Shown piece after piece: positions 35,780 to 43,702 of a stretch of 64,000 bases of DNA. Every line of letters begins with the position of its first letter. Position 1 is the first letter of the stretch. The notes beneath the pieces were generated by a model, which was not told where the DNA came from, made no database searches, and saw only the letters and a program-made list of their open reading frames with translations. The DNA is from Ruegeria aquimaris (GTDB lineage: Bacteria > Pseudomonadota > Alphaproteobacteria > Rhodobacterales > Rhodobacteraceae). The stretch spans positions 1 through 64,000 of the forward strand of contig NZ_JAOWLB010000003.1 of the NCBI RefSeq assembly GCF_025751555.1, in the 5' to 3' direction. The position numbers were made by a program, and so were the translations under genes.

Positions 35780-36718
35780 ATGACACGTATTATGACCACA
35801 CTCGATGGCACCGACGCGCGTGGATTTGCCTTTGGCACCATGCAGTTCGGCGGCCGTGCCGACGCGGCGGCGAGCCGCCACATGTATGAGGCCTGCCGCG
35901 CGGCGGGCATCAGCCATTTCGACACCGCCCATGTCTATACCGGCGGGCAGTCCGAGACCCTGTTGGGCGAGTTGATCCGGGCGGAGCGCGAGCAACTCCT
36001 GATCGCCACCAAGGTGGGGTATGACGGCGGCGCGGGCGCCGCCAACATGCGCGCCCAGCTCGATATCTCGCTGTCGCGGCTGGGGCTCGACATGGTCGAT
36101 GCGCTTTATCTGCATCGGTTCGACGCCGAGACCGACCTGAATGAAACCATGGAATGTTTTGCGCGGCTGCGGGACGAAGGCAAGATCCGCTATGTCGGCC
36201 TGTCGAATTTCGCCGCCTGGCAAGTGATGAAGGCAGTCGCTGTGGCCAGCCTGTTCGACCTGCGCATCGATCTGGTGCAGCCGATGTACAACCTGGTCAA
36301 GCGCCAGGCAGAGGTCGAGATCCTGCCGATGTGCGCCGATCAAGAGATCAATGTGGCGGCCTATTCGCCGCTGGGCGGCGGGCTCTTGACCGGCAAATAC
36401 GCAAGCGGCGGTGCCGGGCGGCTGACCGAGGACCACCGCTATGCCGCGCGGTACGGTCTGGACTGGATGCCGCGCGCAGCCGAGGCGCTGGCCGAGATCG
36501 GGGCCGAGTTGGGCGTCGATCCGGCGACGCTGGCGGTGGCCTGGGTGGCGGCCAGCCCGCTGGGTGCGCAACCCATCGTCTCGGCCCGCTCGGCCGAGCA
36601 GTTGCGCCCCTCGCTGGCGGCGATGACGTTTGAGATGTCGCCGGAGCTTTATGCGCGGCTCACGGCGCTGAGCCCGACGCCGCCCCCGGCAACAGACAGG
36701 ATCGAGGAACAGGCATGA
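35780..36718 (+). CDS. Aldo/keto reductase
   Basis: 312 residues, NADPH-dependent (alpha/beta)8 barrel oxidoreductase. The catalytic tetrad is visible: Asp and Tyr in HFDTAHVYTGGQSETLLGE, Lys in LLIATKVGYD and His in VDALYLHRFD. YVGLSNFAAWQ and PMYNLVKRQAE, then PIVSARSAEQLRPSLAAM (nucleotide phosphate site) follow. The ATG at 35780 is preferred; ATGs at 35768 and 35792 are possible. Its stop overlaps the next gene (ATGA). The carbonyl substrate is not known. Confidence 0.88.
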   Translation: MTRIMTTLDGTDARGFAFGTMQFGGRADAAASRHMYEACRAAGISHFDTAHVYTGGQSETLLGELIRAEREQLLIATKVGYDGGAGAANMRAQLDISLSRLGLDMVDALYLHRFDAETDLNETMECFARLRDEGKIRYVGLSNFAAWQVMKAVAVASLFDLRIDLVQPMYNLVKRQAEVEILPMCADQEINVAAYSPLGGGLLTGKYASGGAGRLTEDHRYAARYGLDWMPRAAEALAEIGAELGVDPATLAVAWVAASPLGAQPIVSARSAEQLRPSLAAMTFEMSPELYARLTALSPTPPPATDRIEEQA

Positions 36719-37785
36719 TCGACTTTCTGGTGATCGGCGGCGGTATCGCGGGCCTGAGCGCGGGTGCGCGCCTGTCGGCGCATGGCAAGGTGACCGTGCT
36801 GGAGGCCGAGGACGCGCTGGGCTACCACGCCTCCGGCCGCTCGGCGGCGCTGTTCGAGGCGGCTTATGGCAAGCCCGCCGTGGTGGCGCTGAACCGGGCC
36901 AGCGCCGATTATCACCACACCGCCAATGGCGGCTATCTGAACCCGCGCGGGCTGATGCTGCTGGGGCGCGCGGATCAGGCCGCCGCTTATGAAACGGATG
37001 TGGTGGACATGGAGATGACGCCGATTTCGGTGGACGAAGCCCGTGCCATGGTGCCGATCCTGAACCCGGAAACGGTTGTCTACACCGCCCATCATGCCGA
37101 GGCCTGGGATATCGACACAGACCGTCTGATGCAGGATTTCGCGCGTGTCATTCGCGCCAATGGCGGCGCGGTGCTGACCCGGCGGCGGGTGACAGGCATC
37201 TCGCGCGGCGCGGTCTGGCAGGTCGAGGCGGGCGACGTGTTCGAGGCGCGCAATATCGTCAATGCCGCCGGGGCCTGGGCCGATCAGGTGGCGGTGATGG
37301 CCGGGGTGGCGCCGATCGGCTTGCAGCCCTACCGCCGGTCCATGGCGCGGATCCCGGCGCCCGGCGGTCATGACCTGAGCGGCTGGCCGATGCTGATGGG
37401 GGTCGGCGAAAGCTGGTATGCCAAGCCTGATGCGGGCAAGCTGATCGTCTCGCCCGCCGATGCCGACCCGGTCGAACCGCAGGACGCCTGGGCCGATGAC
37501 ATGGTGCTGGCCGAGGGGTTGGCGCGCTATCAGGAAATGGTGACCGAGGAGGTCACGCGGATGGACAGCAACTGGGCGGGCTTGCGCAGTTTTGCCCCCG
37601 ACCGGGTGCTGGTGCTGGGGCCGGACCCGGATCAGCGCGATTTTATCTGGTGCGCCGGTCAGGGTGGCTATGGGTTCCAGACCTCGCCCGCGGCCTCGCA
37701 GCTGCTGTGTGACCTGATGACAGGCGCCGCACCCGAGATCGAGGCCGGGGTGGTGGCGCAATTGCGTCCGGAGCGGCTGAGATGA
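36715..37785 (+). CDS. FAD-dependent oxidoreductase (DadA/glycine oxidase-like)
   Basis: 356 residues. The N-terminal dinucleotide fold (DFLVIGGGIAGLSAGARLS) binds FAD, followed by GYHASGRSAALFEAAYG. Near the end VLVLGPDPDQRDFIWCAGQG and GYGFQTSPAASQLL are typical of the DAO superfamily that oxidises amino acids or N-methyl amines. It is translationally coupled to the aldo/keto reductase before it and the methyltransferase after it (4-bp overlaps), so the three probably share a pathway. Substrate unknown. Confidence 0.85.
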   Translation: MIDFLVIGGGIAGLSAGARLSAHGKVTVLEAEDALGYHASGRSAALFEAAYGKPAVVALNRASADYHHTANGGYLNPRGLMLLGRADQAAAYETDVVDMEMTPISVDEARAMVPILNPETVVYTAHHAEAWDIDTDRLMQDFARVIRANGGAVLTRRRVTGISRGAVWQVEAGDVFEARNIVNAAGAWADQVAVMAGVAPIGLQPYRRSMARIPAPGGHDLSGWPMLMGVGESWYAKPDAGKLIVSPADADPVEPQDAWADDMVLAEGLARYQEMVTEEVTRMDSNWAGLRSFAPDRVLVLGPDPDQRDFIWCAGQGGYGFQTSPAASQLLCDLMTGAAPEIEAGVVAQLRPERLR

Positions 37786-38432
37786 GCCGCAAGCCGCCCT
37801 CGGTCGCCAGTATCGCCACGCAGGGTGACGGCGCGCGCATGGTGGCGCCTGCGGCGGAACGGAACACGGCCGTGCTCTGCGATCTGCTGGAGCAGGTGGC
37901 GCCGCATCAGGGCCGCGCGCTGGAACTGGCCAGCGGCACCGGCCAGCATGTCAGGGCCTTTGCCGAACGGCTGCCGGGGCTTAACTGGCAGCCGACCGAG
38001 GTCGACGCCCAGCGCCGCGCCAGTATCGACGCCTATTGCGAGGACCTGGACAATGTCGCGCCAGTGCAGGAGCTGAACGCGACGCGCCCCGGCTGGGGCG
38101 CGGACTGGGCGGGGCAGGATCTGGTGGTGCTGATCAACCTTCTCCATCTGATCTCGACGCCCGAAGCCGCGACCCTGATCGCCGAGGCCGCCGCCGCGCT
38201 GGCGCCCGGCGGGCGGCTGGTGATCTATGGCCCGTTCATGCGGGCGGGCGAATTGACCAGCGAGGGTGACGCGCGGTTCCATACCGCGCTGATCGCCGAG
38301 GACCCCGAGATCGGCTACAAGGACGATTTCGACACGATGGACCTGATGCAGGGGGCCGGGTTGGAAATGGCCGAGGTGGTCGAGATGCCCGCCAACAATC
38401 TTGCCCTGATCGCGGAAAAGCCACGCATCTGA
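37782..38432 (+). CDS. DUF938 family SAM-dependent methyltransferase
   Basis: 216 residues. The SAM-binding motif I is LELASGTGQHVRAFAERLPG, followed by WQPTEVD (acidic end of strand 2) and DLVVLINLLHLISTPEAATL. The family (DUF938) is widespread in proteobacteria; its substrate is unknown. Third gene of the 35780-38432 operon. Confidence 0.85.
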   Translation: MSRKPPSVASIATQGDGARMVAPAAERNTAVLCDLLEQVAPHQGRALELASGTGQHVRAFAERLPGLNWQPTEVDAQRRASIDAYCEDLDNVAPVQELNATRPGWGADWAGQDLVVLINLLHLISTPEAATLIAEAAAALAPGGRLVIYGPFMRAGELTSEGDARFHTALIAEDPEIGYKDDFDTMDLMQGAGLEMAEVVEMPANNLALIAEKPRI

Positions 38433-38501
38433 TCCAGATCAAGGCCGCTGTCGCCACCGCCCCTACATATGCCGATGAACAGATATGTAGGGGACATTCC
38501 A

Positions 38502-38837
38502 ATGAGCTGGAACGACAAGCTGGCAGCCACCCGCGCGGGGCTGCGCAATCTTCATGGTGCCATTCCCGACACCGCCCGCGCGTTTGGCGCCCTGGGCAAG
38601 ACGGTAAAGGAAGGCGGCACGCTGGATTTCAAGACCAAGGAATTCGTGGCGCTCGGCATCTCGGTCGCGTCGCGCTGCGAGCCCTGCATCTCGCTACATG
38701 TCGAGGCGCTGGTCAAGGCCGGCGCCAGCCGGGTCGAGGTGGCCGACGTGCTGGCGATGACGATCCAGATGGGCGGCGGGCCGTCGATGATGTACGCCGC
38801 CAAGGCGCTGGAATGTTTCGACGAGCTGGTCGGGTGA
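38502..38837 (+). CDS. Carboxymuconolactone decarboxylase (AhpD-like) family protein
   Basis: 111 residues from ATG 38502. The AhpD motif is clear: C59-x2-C62-x3-H66 in SRCEPCISLHVEALVKAGAS, followed by EVADVLAMTIQMGGGPSMMY. Such small all-helical proteins form trimers/hexamers and act in peroxide or disulfide redox chemistry. It starts 70 bp after the methyltransferase gene. No partner peroxidase is near. Confidence 0.85.
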   Translation: MSWNDKLAATRAGLRNLHGAIPDTARAFGALGKTVKEGGTLDFKTKEFVALGISVASRCEPCISLHVEALVKAGASRVEVADVLAMTIQMGGGPSMMYAAKALECFDELVG

Positions 38838-38883
38838 TGGATCAAGGGCGGGCCGATAGCGCACCGCCCTGCCGCAACCCCGA

Positions 38884-38985
38884 TCAGCGGTAGATAGGAC
38901 CGTCCAGGTATCTGCCACCGTTGTCACAGCAGAAGGTGACGATGCGGTTGCCCGGGCCCATCTCTTGCGCCAGCTGGATGGCACA
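38884..38985 (-). pseudogene. cysK: cysK 3' remnant (cysteine synthase)
   Basis: The minus strand encodes AIQLAQEMGPGNRIVTFCCD then NGGRYLDGPIYR before a stop. This matches the C-terminal part of O-acetylserine sulfhydrylase (A-x-x-LA-x-EMGPG-x-x-IVT-x-x-CD-x-G-x-RY). Nothing upstream of about 38985 fits the family, so only about 30 codons remain. It shows that a cysteine synthase gene once lay here and was deleted. Confidence 0.6.
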
Positions 38986-39160
38986 CGGTTTCGTTGCAGT
39001 CCTTAAGCGTGAACCCACCAAAGCGTTTCGAACGCGCGCACTGACCGGTTCCTTTGACGCTTCCTCTTGAAAACCCGAGTGCGCCTTTGCAGGACACCGG
39101 ATTTGCAAACGACCGATACATTGGCAAAATGCCGCAACAATGTAACGTGGAAGGCCCGTC

Positions 39161-39817
39161 ATGAAATACTCTCCCGGCATTGAGCCAAGCCCGCTTCCCT
39201 ATTCTCCGTTCAAGAGCTGCACAGTCCCGCGCCCGATCGGGTGGCTGTCGAGTGTGAGCCGGGACGGTGTCGAGAACATCGCCCCCTACAGCCAGTGGCA
39301 AAACCTGACGTTCGATCCCCCGATGGTGATGTTTTCGGCCAACCAGTATCCCGATGGCCGACGCAAGGACACGGTGATCAATGCCGAGGAAACGGGTTGG
39401 TTCGTGTGGAACATGGCCACCTATGACCTGAGAGAGGCGGTCAACCTGAGCGCGATGGCGCTGCCGCCGCAGGAAAGCGAGTTCGACCGGCTGAAAGTGA
39501 CCCGCGAATATGCCGACAACGCCCCGATACCGATGGTGAAAGAGAGCCCGGTCAAGTTCGAGTGCCGATACATCAGCACGCATCGCCTGAGGGGGAATTC
39601 CGATGTCGGCACGATTGATGTCGTCTTTGCCTCGGTCGAAAAGATCCATATCGACGATGCGATCATCACGCCCGATGGCAAGCTTGACATAGCAAAGGTG
39701 CGGCCGATCGCGCGGATGGGCTATTTCGACTATGCCGTCATCACCGAGACCTTCGAAATGCGGGTCCCGGGGTCCGACTCGGCGGCGCAGGCGGGGCTGG
39801 AAGGGCGCGCGGGCTGA
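39161..39817 (+). CDS. Flavin reductase family protein (FMN split barrel)
   Basis: 218 residues. CTVPRPIGWLSSVSRDGVEN, IAPYSQWQNLTFDPPMVMFS and KDTVINAEETGWFVWNMAT are the FMN-binding blocks of the flavin reductase/DIM6 family, whose members reduce flavin or bind FMN in place. The start lies 250 bp after the cysK scrap. Its stop is 3 bp from the convergent gene at 39821. Role unknown; it has no monooxygenase neighbour. Confidence 0.85.
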   Translation: MKYSPGIEPSPLPYSPFKSCTVPRPIGWLSSVSRDGVENIAPYSQWQNLTFDPPMVMFSANQYPDGRRKDTVINAEETGWFVWNMATYDLREAVNLSAMALPPQESEFDRLKVTREYADNAPIPMVKESPVKFECRYISTHRLRGNSDVGTIDVVFASVEKIHIDDAIITPDGKLDIAKVRPIARMGYFDYAVITETFEMRVPGSDSAAQAGLEGRAG

Positions 39818-39820
39818 GCC

Positions 39821-40432
39821 CTAGCCATTGGACGCCAGGACACAGTCCCATTCGCTGCCGTCAGGATCGGGGTCACGATATATGGCATTGTCGCCCTTGA
39901 TCCAGATCGAGCGGCCAAAGCTGGCCTCGTATCGTGAGCCCGATCCGGTCGGCACCAGCGACCCGGTATCGACGCTGTCGCCGCGTTCGAAGCGCACGCT
40001 GGGCAATTCGGTGGCGTAGAAATAGGTCGCCACCTCGTTCGCCGGATTGCCGCCGCAGGCCCAGAAGGCGATGCCGGCCGGCTCCTCCAGCATCCAGCGG
40101 GCCACCAGCTCGCCCTCGCGCCGCAGATAGCTATCGGCGATACAGGTACGCAAATCGTCCGCCTTCCAACACTCGTCGCGGCCCTTGATCCAGCCGCGCT
40201 GTTCGGCGCGCAGTGACTGCTTTGCCCGCTCGGCGCCAGTGTCCAACCCCTCGACCACGTCGAGCGCGGCGACATAGCGCGCGGTGACCAGCCGGTCGAG
40301 CCGGGCCAGATCGGCATCCTGGCAGATCAGTTGCTCGGCGTCACTCTGCGCCTTGGAACAATCGAAGGACGGGCCTTCCTGGGCAAACGCCGGGGCGGCC
40401 AGCAGAAGGCAGGCGGCGAAAAAGGCGCGCAT
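39821..40432 (-). CDS. Exported DUF1311/LprI-like protein
   Basis: 203 residues from ATG 40432 (AGGAGA 9 bp before). A signal peptide (MRAFFAACLLLAAPAFA-QEG) precedes FDCSKAQSDAEQLICQDADL, LARLDRLVTARYVAAL and LRAEQRGWIKGRDECW, the paired-Cys LprI/YecT motif. The C-terminal 90 residues, with WACGGNPANEVATYFYATEL and DCVLASNG, look like a MliC-type lysozyme-inhibitor domain. So a two-part periplasmic protein that may inhibit lysozyme; this is inferred from family likeness. Confidence 0.75.
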   Translation of the reverse strand: MRAFFAACLLLAAPAFAQEGPSFDCSKAQSDAEQLICQDADLARLDRLVTARYVAALDVVEGLDTGAERAKQSLRAEQRGWIKGRDECWKADDLRTCIADSYLRREGELVARWMLEEPAGIAFWACGGNPANEVATYFYATELPSVRFERGDSVDTGSLVPTGSGSRYEASFGRSIWIKGDNAIYRDPDPDGSEWDCVLASNG

Positions 40433-40505
40433 GGCGTCTCTCCTGAATGGCGAACTCGAAATCGCCATTAGTCTAGCACACCATCACCACGGACCAAAAC
40501 CGGCG

Positions 40506-41357
40506 TCAGCGCCCGCCGCGCAGTTTGCGCAGCCCGATGATGACGGTTTCGATCTGGCCCAGGCCCGGATTGTCGCGCAGATGGATGGCCCGGCAGGCCA
40601 GCCGCATTTCGGGGGCGCCGCGCACCGCGTGCAACCGCCCGCGCCGCAGCGGACCGCCCACCATCGTGTCGGGGAAGTACCCCACGCCGCCCCGCCGCAT
40701 CAGATAGCGCAGGCCCATCGCGGCATTGCCCAGAACGATATGCTGACGGCTGCCGGGCGGCATCACCTGCTGCCAGAGCCGGTCGTATTCGGCGCAGAAC
40801 TCGAGGTTGATGAAGAGCGGCATCTCGTCCTGCCCGAGGGTAAGGGGCCGGTCAGATACCAGCGTCAGCCGCTCGTCGGGCAGGTCGGTTACCTCGATCC
40901 CCGGCTGCGTCGGTCTGTCATGCACCAGCGCGAGGTCGACAAGGCGTTCGGCCACCGCCACCCCCATGTCGAGCGCGTGGTCATAGTTCAGGGTGAAGGG
41001 GACGACGCCCTGTTCCTGTTCCAGCCAGACCGCCATGTCGACCAGAAGCGCATCCCAGAGCGACAGCTGCGCGCCCAGCCGCAAGGCGCCGCGCGCGCCG
41101 GGTCCGGCGGCCATCTCGGCGGTGACAAAGCTCCAGGTCCGCAGCATCTGCTCGGCATGCGGGCGGAACCGTTGGCCCGCGAGGCTGAGCCTTGTTCCCG
41201 CCGGTCCGCGCTCGAAGAGCGCGACCCCCAGCGCGGTTTCCAGCGCCTTGATGCGGGCGCTGACGGCGGTCTGGGTGATGTTGAGCGCCCGGGCAGCGGC
41301 GTGGAAACTGCCGGTCTCGGCAATGGCGAGGAAAGTCTCTAACGCGGCGATCTGCAT
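40506..41357 (-). CDS. LysR family regulator
   Basis: 283 residues. The winged helix (AALETFLAIAETGSFHAAAR, then LNITQTAVSARIKALE) is at the N-terminus and the effector domain begins near 88. It diverges from the HD-domain gene at 41458, and the 100-bp spacer holds an 8-bp inverted repeat suited to LysR binding, so it probably controls that gene. Ligand unknown. Confidence 0.85.
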   Translation of the reverse strand: MQIAALETFLAIAETGSFHAAARALNITQTAVSARIKALETALGVALFERGPAGTRLSLAGQRFRPHAEQMLRTWSFVTAEMAAGPGARGALRLGAQLSLWDALLVDMAVWLEQEQGVVPFTLNYDHALDMGVAVAERLVDLALVHDRPTQPGIEVTDLPDERLTLVSDRPLTLGQDEMPLFINLEFCAEYDRLWQQVMPPGSRQHIVLGNAAMGLRYLMRRGGVGYFPDTMVGGPLRRGRLHAVRGAPEMRLACRAIHLRDNPGLGQIETVIIGLRKLRGGR

Positions 41358-41379
41358 GGCGAAACATTTTTCATATCAG

Positions 41380-41411
41380 TCTGAGCAAATCAATTCGTTT
41401 TTCTGCTCAGA
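41380..41411. promoter_or_regulatory. Inverted repeat in the LysR / HD-domain gene spacer
   Basis: TCTGAGCA at 41380-41387 pairs with TGCTCAGA at 41404-41411, with a 16-bp A/T-rich centre. It lies 23 bp from the LysR start and 47 bp from the HD-domain gene start. A LysR-type site is inferred. Confidence 0.5.
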
Positions 41412-41457
41412 TTCGCTCTGCTACCTTTGCCCGAAGCAGACACGAAGGGAATCCGCC

Positions 41458-42048
41458 ATGCTGGACAAATCGCAAAAGCCCACCTGGACCAGTTTCGAAG
41501 AGGCCACCCAGGCCGATTGGGACGCGGTGATGGAGTATGAAGAGGCCTATAACGCCGCCCTGCCCGATCGGATACTGGATGCGATCCGCTCGTTGGACGA
41601 GGCCTGGACCCCCTACCCGATCAACCGCTATCAGCACTCGCTTCAGGCCGCGACGCGCGCCCATGCGGATGGCGCCGAGGACGAGATCGTGGTGGCGGCG
41701 CTGGTGCATGATGTGGGCGACATCCTGTCTCCCTACAACCACGGCGAACTGGCCGCTGCGATGATGAAACCCTATGTCAGCGAGAAGTGTTACTGGATCC
41801 TGCAACATCACTGCGTGTTCCAGGGGTATTACTACAACCACTACTGGGGCGGCGACCGTAACGCGCGCGACAAGTATCGCGGCAGTCCCTATTGGGAGGA
41901 TGCGCGCTACTTCTGCCATGAATACGACCAGTGCGCCTTTGACCCGGACTATCCGACCAAACCGCTGGAGTTCTTCGAACCGATCCTGCGGCGAGTGCTG
42001 TCGCGCGGCGGCGGTCACATGGAGTTGAACGAAACCGCCGCCGACTGA
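41458..42048 (+). CDS. HD-domain protein, putative PhnZ/MIOX-like diiron oxygenase
   Basis: 196 residues from ATG 41458 (GAAGGGAATCCGCC before it). Metal ligands in the HD pattern are H60 (NRYQHSLQ), H84-D85 (ALVHDVGD), H95 (NHGELAA), H117/H118 (QHHCVFQGYYY) and D157. The H60-to-H84 spacing of 24 and the QHSLQ context equal those of PhnZ, which splits an organophosphonate with a mixed-valent diiron centre. Aromatic residues after H118 (YYYNHYW) may shape the substrate pocket. No TmpA/PhnY partner is nearby, so the substrate is open; a nucleotide phosphohydrolase is less likely. Regulated by the divergent LysR gene, probably. Confidence 0.7.
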   Translation: MLDKSQKPTWTSFEEATQADWDAVMEYEEAYNAALPDRILDAIRSLDEAWTPYPINRYQHSLQAATRAHADGAEDEIVVAALVHDVGDILSPYNHGELAAAMMKPYVSEKCYWILQHHCVFQGYYYNHYWGGDRNARDKYRGSPYWEDARYFCHEYDQCAFDPDYPTKPLEFFEPILRRVLSRGGGHMELNETAAD

Positions 42049-42107
42049 GGTGACGGAAGCGCGCTCTTTGGTCGTTCAAGGTCAGGAAAACGACAGGGAG
42101 CGCGATC

Positions 42108-42191
42108 ATGAGAACCGCGATACTGATGGCCGCGATGGCGATGGCTGCGGTCCTGGAACAGCTGAAGCTGGAGGGATCCGGCCTGTTCTGA
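42108..42191 (+). CDS. 27-codon truncated signal-peptide-like ORF
   Basis: ATG 42108 has AGGGAG 8 bp before. It encodes a basic start and a Met/Ala-rich hydrophobic run (MRTAILMAAMAMAAVLEQL), then stops right where the GC-rich repeat at 42193 begins. It looks like the start of an exported protein cut off by the repeat, or a tiny membrane peptide. Expression is unproven. Confidence 0.3.
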   Translation: MRTAILMAAMAMAAVLEQLKLEGSGLF

Positions 42192-42192
42192 G

Positions 42193-42270
42193 CCGCGCCA
42201 CGCGCAGCGTGGCGCCTGGCCCAACCGGGGGTGGCGCATCTGCGATGCGCGGCCCCCGGGCGGGAGCGCC
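42193..42270. repeat. GC-rich dispersed repeat, copy A
   Basis: It holds a hairpin (GCCACGC-GCA-GCGTGGC), then GGCGCC-T-GGCCCAAC, a G-run, the palindrome GCGCATC-TGC-GATGCGC and CGGGCGGGAGCGCC. The same blocks, in the same order and orientation, form copy B at 42801-42886. It precedes the EF-hand gene. Confidence 0.75.
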
Positions 42271-42349
42271 TCCTGCGGCGAAATGGCCCGACGGAAATCG
42301 GCCGGCCCTGCGTTCAGTCTCCAGGTGCATGTCTCAAGGAGAGTCCAGA

Positions 42350-42781
42350 ATGCGACTGCTTGTCCTGTCTTCCGTCTTTGTCCTGACCGCAACGGCAACC
42401 CTGGCCCAAGGCGTCCCCGGCGCCCATTTCATCGAGAACTGGGACATGGATGGCGACGGCCGGATCACCCCCGCCGAGATCAGCGAGAAACGCGCAGAGA
42501 TCTTTTTCATGTTCGACCAGAACGAGGACGGCCAGCTCGACGCGGCCGAATACGATCTCTTCGACGAAACCCGCCGCGCCGATATGGAGGCCAGTGGCGG
42601 TGGGTTGAAAGGACCGATGGCCAAGGTCGACCAGGCGATGGACCGCAACTTCAACGATGGTGATGGCGACGGCGCGGTCTCGGCAGATGAATTTGCCGCG
42701 CGGGATGCCGAGTTCTTCCGGATGATGGACCACGACGGCGACGGCGCCATCGCACCGGCCGATTTCAAGCGCGGCGGTTAG
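42350..42781 (+). CDS. Exported EF-hand calcium-binding protein
   Basis: 143 residues from ATG 42350 (AAGGAGAG before it). A signal peptide (MRLLVLSSVFVLTATATLAQ) leads to four EF-hand-like loops: DMDGDGRITPAE (about 33-44), DQNEDGQLDAAE, DGDGDGAVSADE and DHDGDGAIAPAD, each with Asp/Asn at 1, 3, 5 and an acid or Asp at 12. It probably binds Ca2+ in the periplasm. The gene is framed by two copies of a GC-rich repeat. Confidence 0.85.
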   Translation: MRLLVLSSVFVLTATATLAQGVPGAHFIENWDMDGDGRITPAEISEKRAEIFFMFDQNEDGQLDAAEYDLFDETRRADMEASGGGLKGPMAKVDQAMDRNFNDGDGDGAVSADEFAARDAEFFRMMDHDGDGAIAPADFKRGG

Positions 42782-42800
42782 GCAGGTTCGCGCCCCCGGC

Positions 42801-42886
42801 CACGGCGCTGCGCCGCGCAAAGCGCGGCGCCGGGCCCAACGGGCGGGGGCGCATCTGCGATGCGCAACCGACGGGCGGGAGCGCCC
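42801..42886. repeat. GC-rich dispersed repeat, copy B
   Basis: Same block order as copy A at 42193-42270: a hairpin (CCGCG-CAAAG-CGCGG), GGCGCC-G-GGCCCAAC, a G-run, GCGCATC-TGC-GATGCGC, then CGGGCGGGAGCGCC. It lies between the convergent ends of the EF-hand gene and the membrane protein gene and may act as a terminator. Confidence 0.75.
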
Positions 42887-42888
42887 GC

Positions 42889-43683
42889 TCAGCCGCCTTC
42901 GGGGCGGTGCGCGAAAAAGCGGGTCAGGATGAAGAGCGCGCCCGCCAGCAGGGCCGGCAGCACGAAGATCTTGAACACGAACACCGCCAGGAGCGCCACG
43001 TAGCTGCCCACCAGATCGTCGGCGCGGGTCCAGAGGTTCTGCGCCAGTTCCTGGTAGCGCCCCGCCTCTCCCAATGTCTCTCGCATCGTGTCCCACCAGC
43101 CGCCCGCCTGCTCCGGTACCGGCGCGCCGACCGAGGCGGTGATCTCGGCGATAATGGCCTGATGCCGCGCCAGCACATCCGCCGTCAGCCAATCGGCCAG
43201 CCAGGCCGACATCACAAAGGCCAGCGGCAGCGCCAGCAGGAAAAACCCGCCATACCAGGCCAGCCGCCGCGACAGCACCGACACCACATCGCGCGGCCCC
43301 AGCACCCGGTCGATGATCCAGAGCAGCGACGCCGCCGCGATCATGCCGCCGCCCACCGCGCCCACCGGCCCCATGGCCACGGCGAGGATGCCGGTCGCCA
43401 GCATCAGGTTGAACACCACGGCGGCGATCCGTTCCACCGTGTCATCCACCGGCTCCAGCACCCGGAGCGGCTGCGCGGTGCCCGAAACCACCAGCGCGCT
43501 GCCCGAGACCTCGACCTCTTGCGCGGTCGAGAGCACCGCGTTCAGCGTTCTCAGCGTGACATAGGTCGCGGCACTCGCCGTGGCGACCGAAGTGGCATAG
43601 CGCTGTGCCGCGTTGGCCAGCGGGTTCTGCCTGTAGAAAAACGCCGCGCCCAATGAGAGCGCGGCGATCAGGATCAGCCAGAT
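42889..43683 (-). CDS. Membrane protein of unknown function
   Basis: About 264 residues from a TTG at 43683; no ATG fits between the end of the upstream gene (43703) and the first membrane helix, so the start is uncertain. Four or five membrane segments: at the start (IWLILIAALSLGAAFFY), in the middle (two adjacent, AVVFNLMLATGILAVAMGPV and WYGGFFLLALPLAFVMSAWL) and at the end (VALLAVFVFKIFVLPALLAG). No family recognised. Likely co-transcribed with the large gene upstream. Confidence 0.6.
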   Translation of the reverse strand: MWLILIAALSLGAAFFYRQNPLANAAQRYATSVATASAATYVTLRTLNAVLSTAQEVEVSGSALVVSGTAQPLRVLEPVDDTVERIAAVVFNLMLATGILAVAMGPVGAVGGGMIAAASLLWIIDRVLGPRDVVSVLSRRLAWYGGFFLLALPLAFVMSAWLADWLTADVLARHQAIIAEITASVGAPVPEQAGGWWDTMRETLGEAGRYQELAQNLWTRADDLVGSYVALLAVFVFKIFVLPALLAGALFILTRFFAHRPEGG

Positions 43684-43702
43684 CAAAGAGATCCGGCGCG
43701 GT

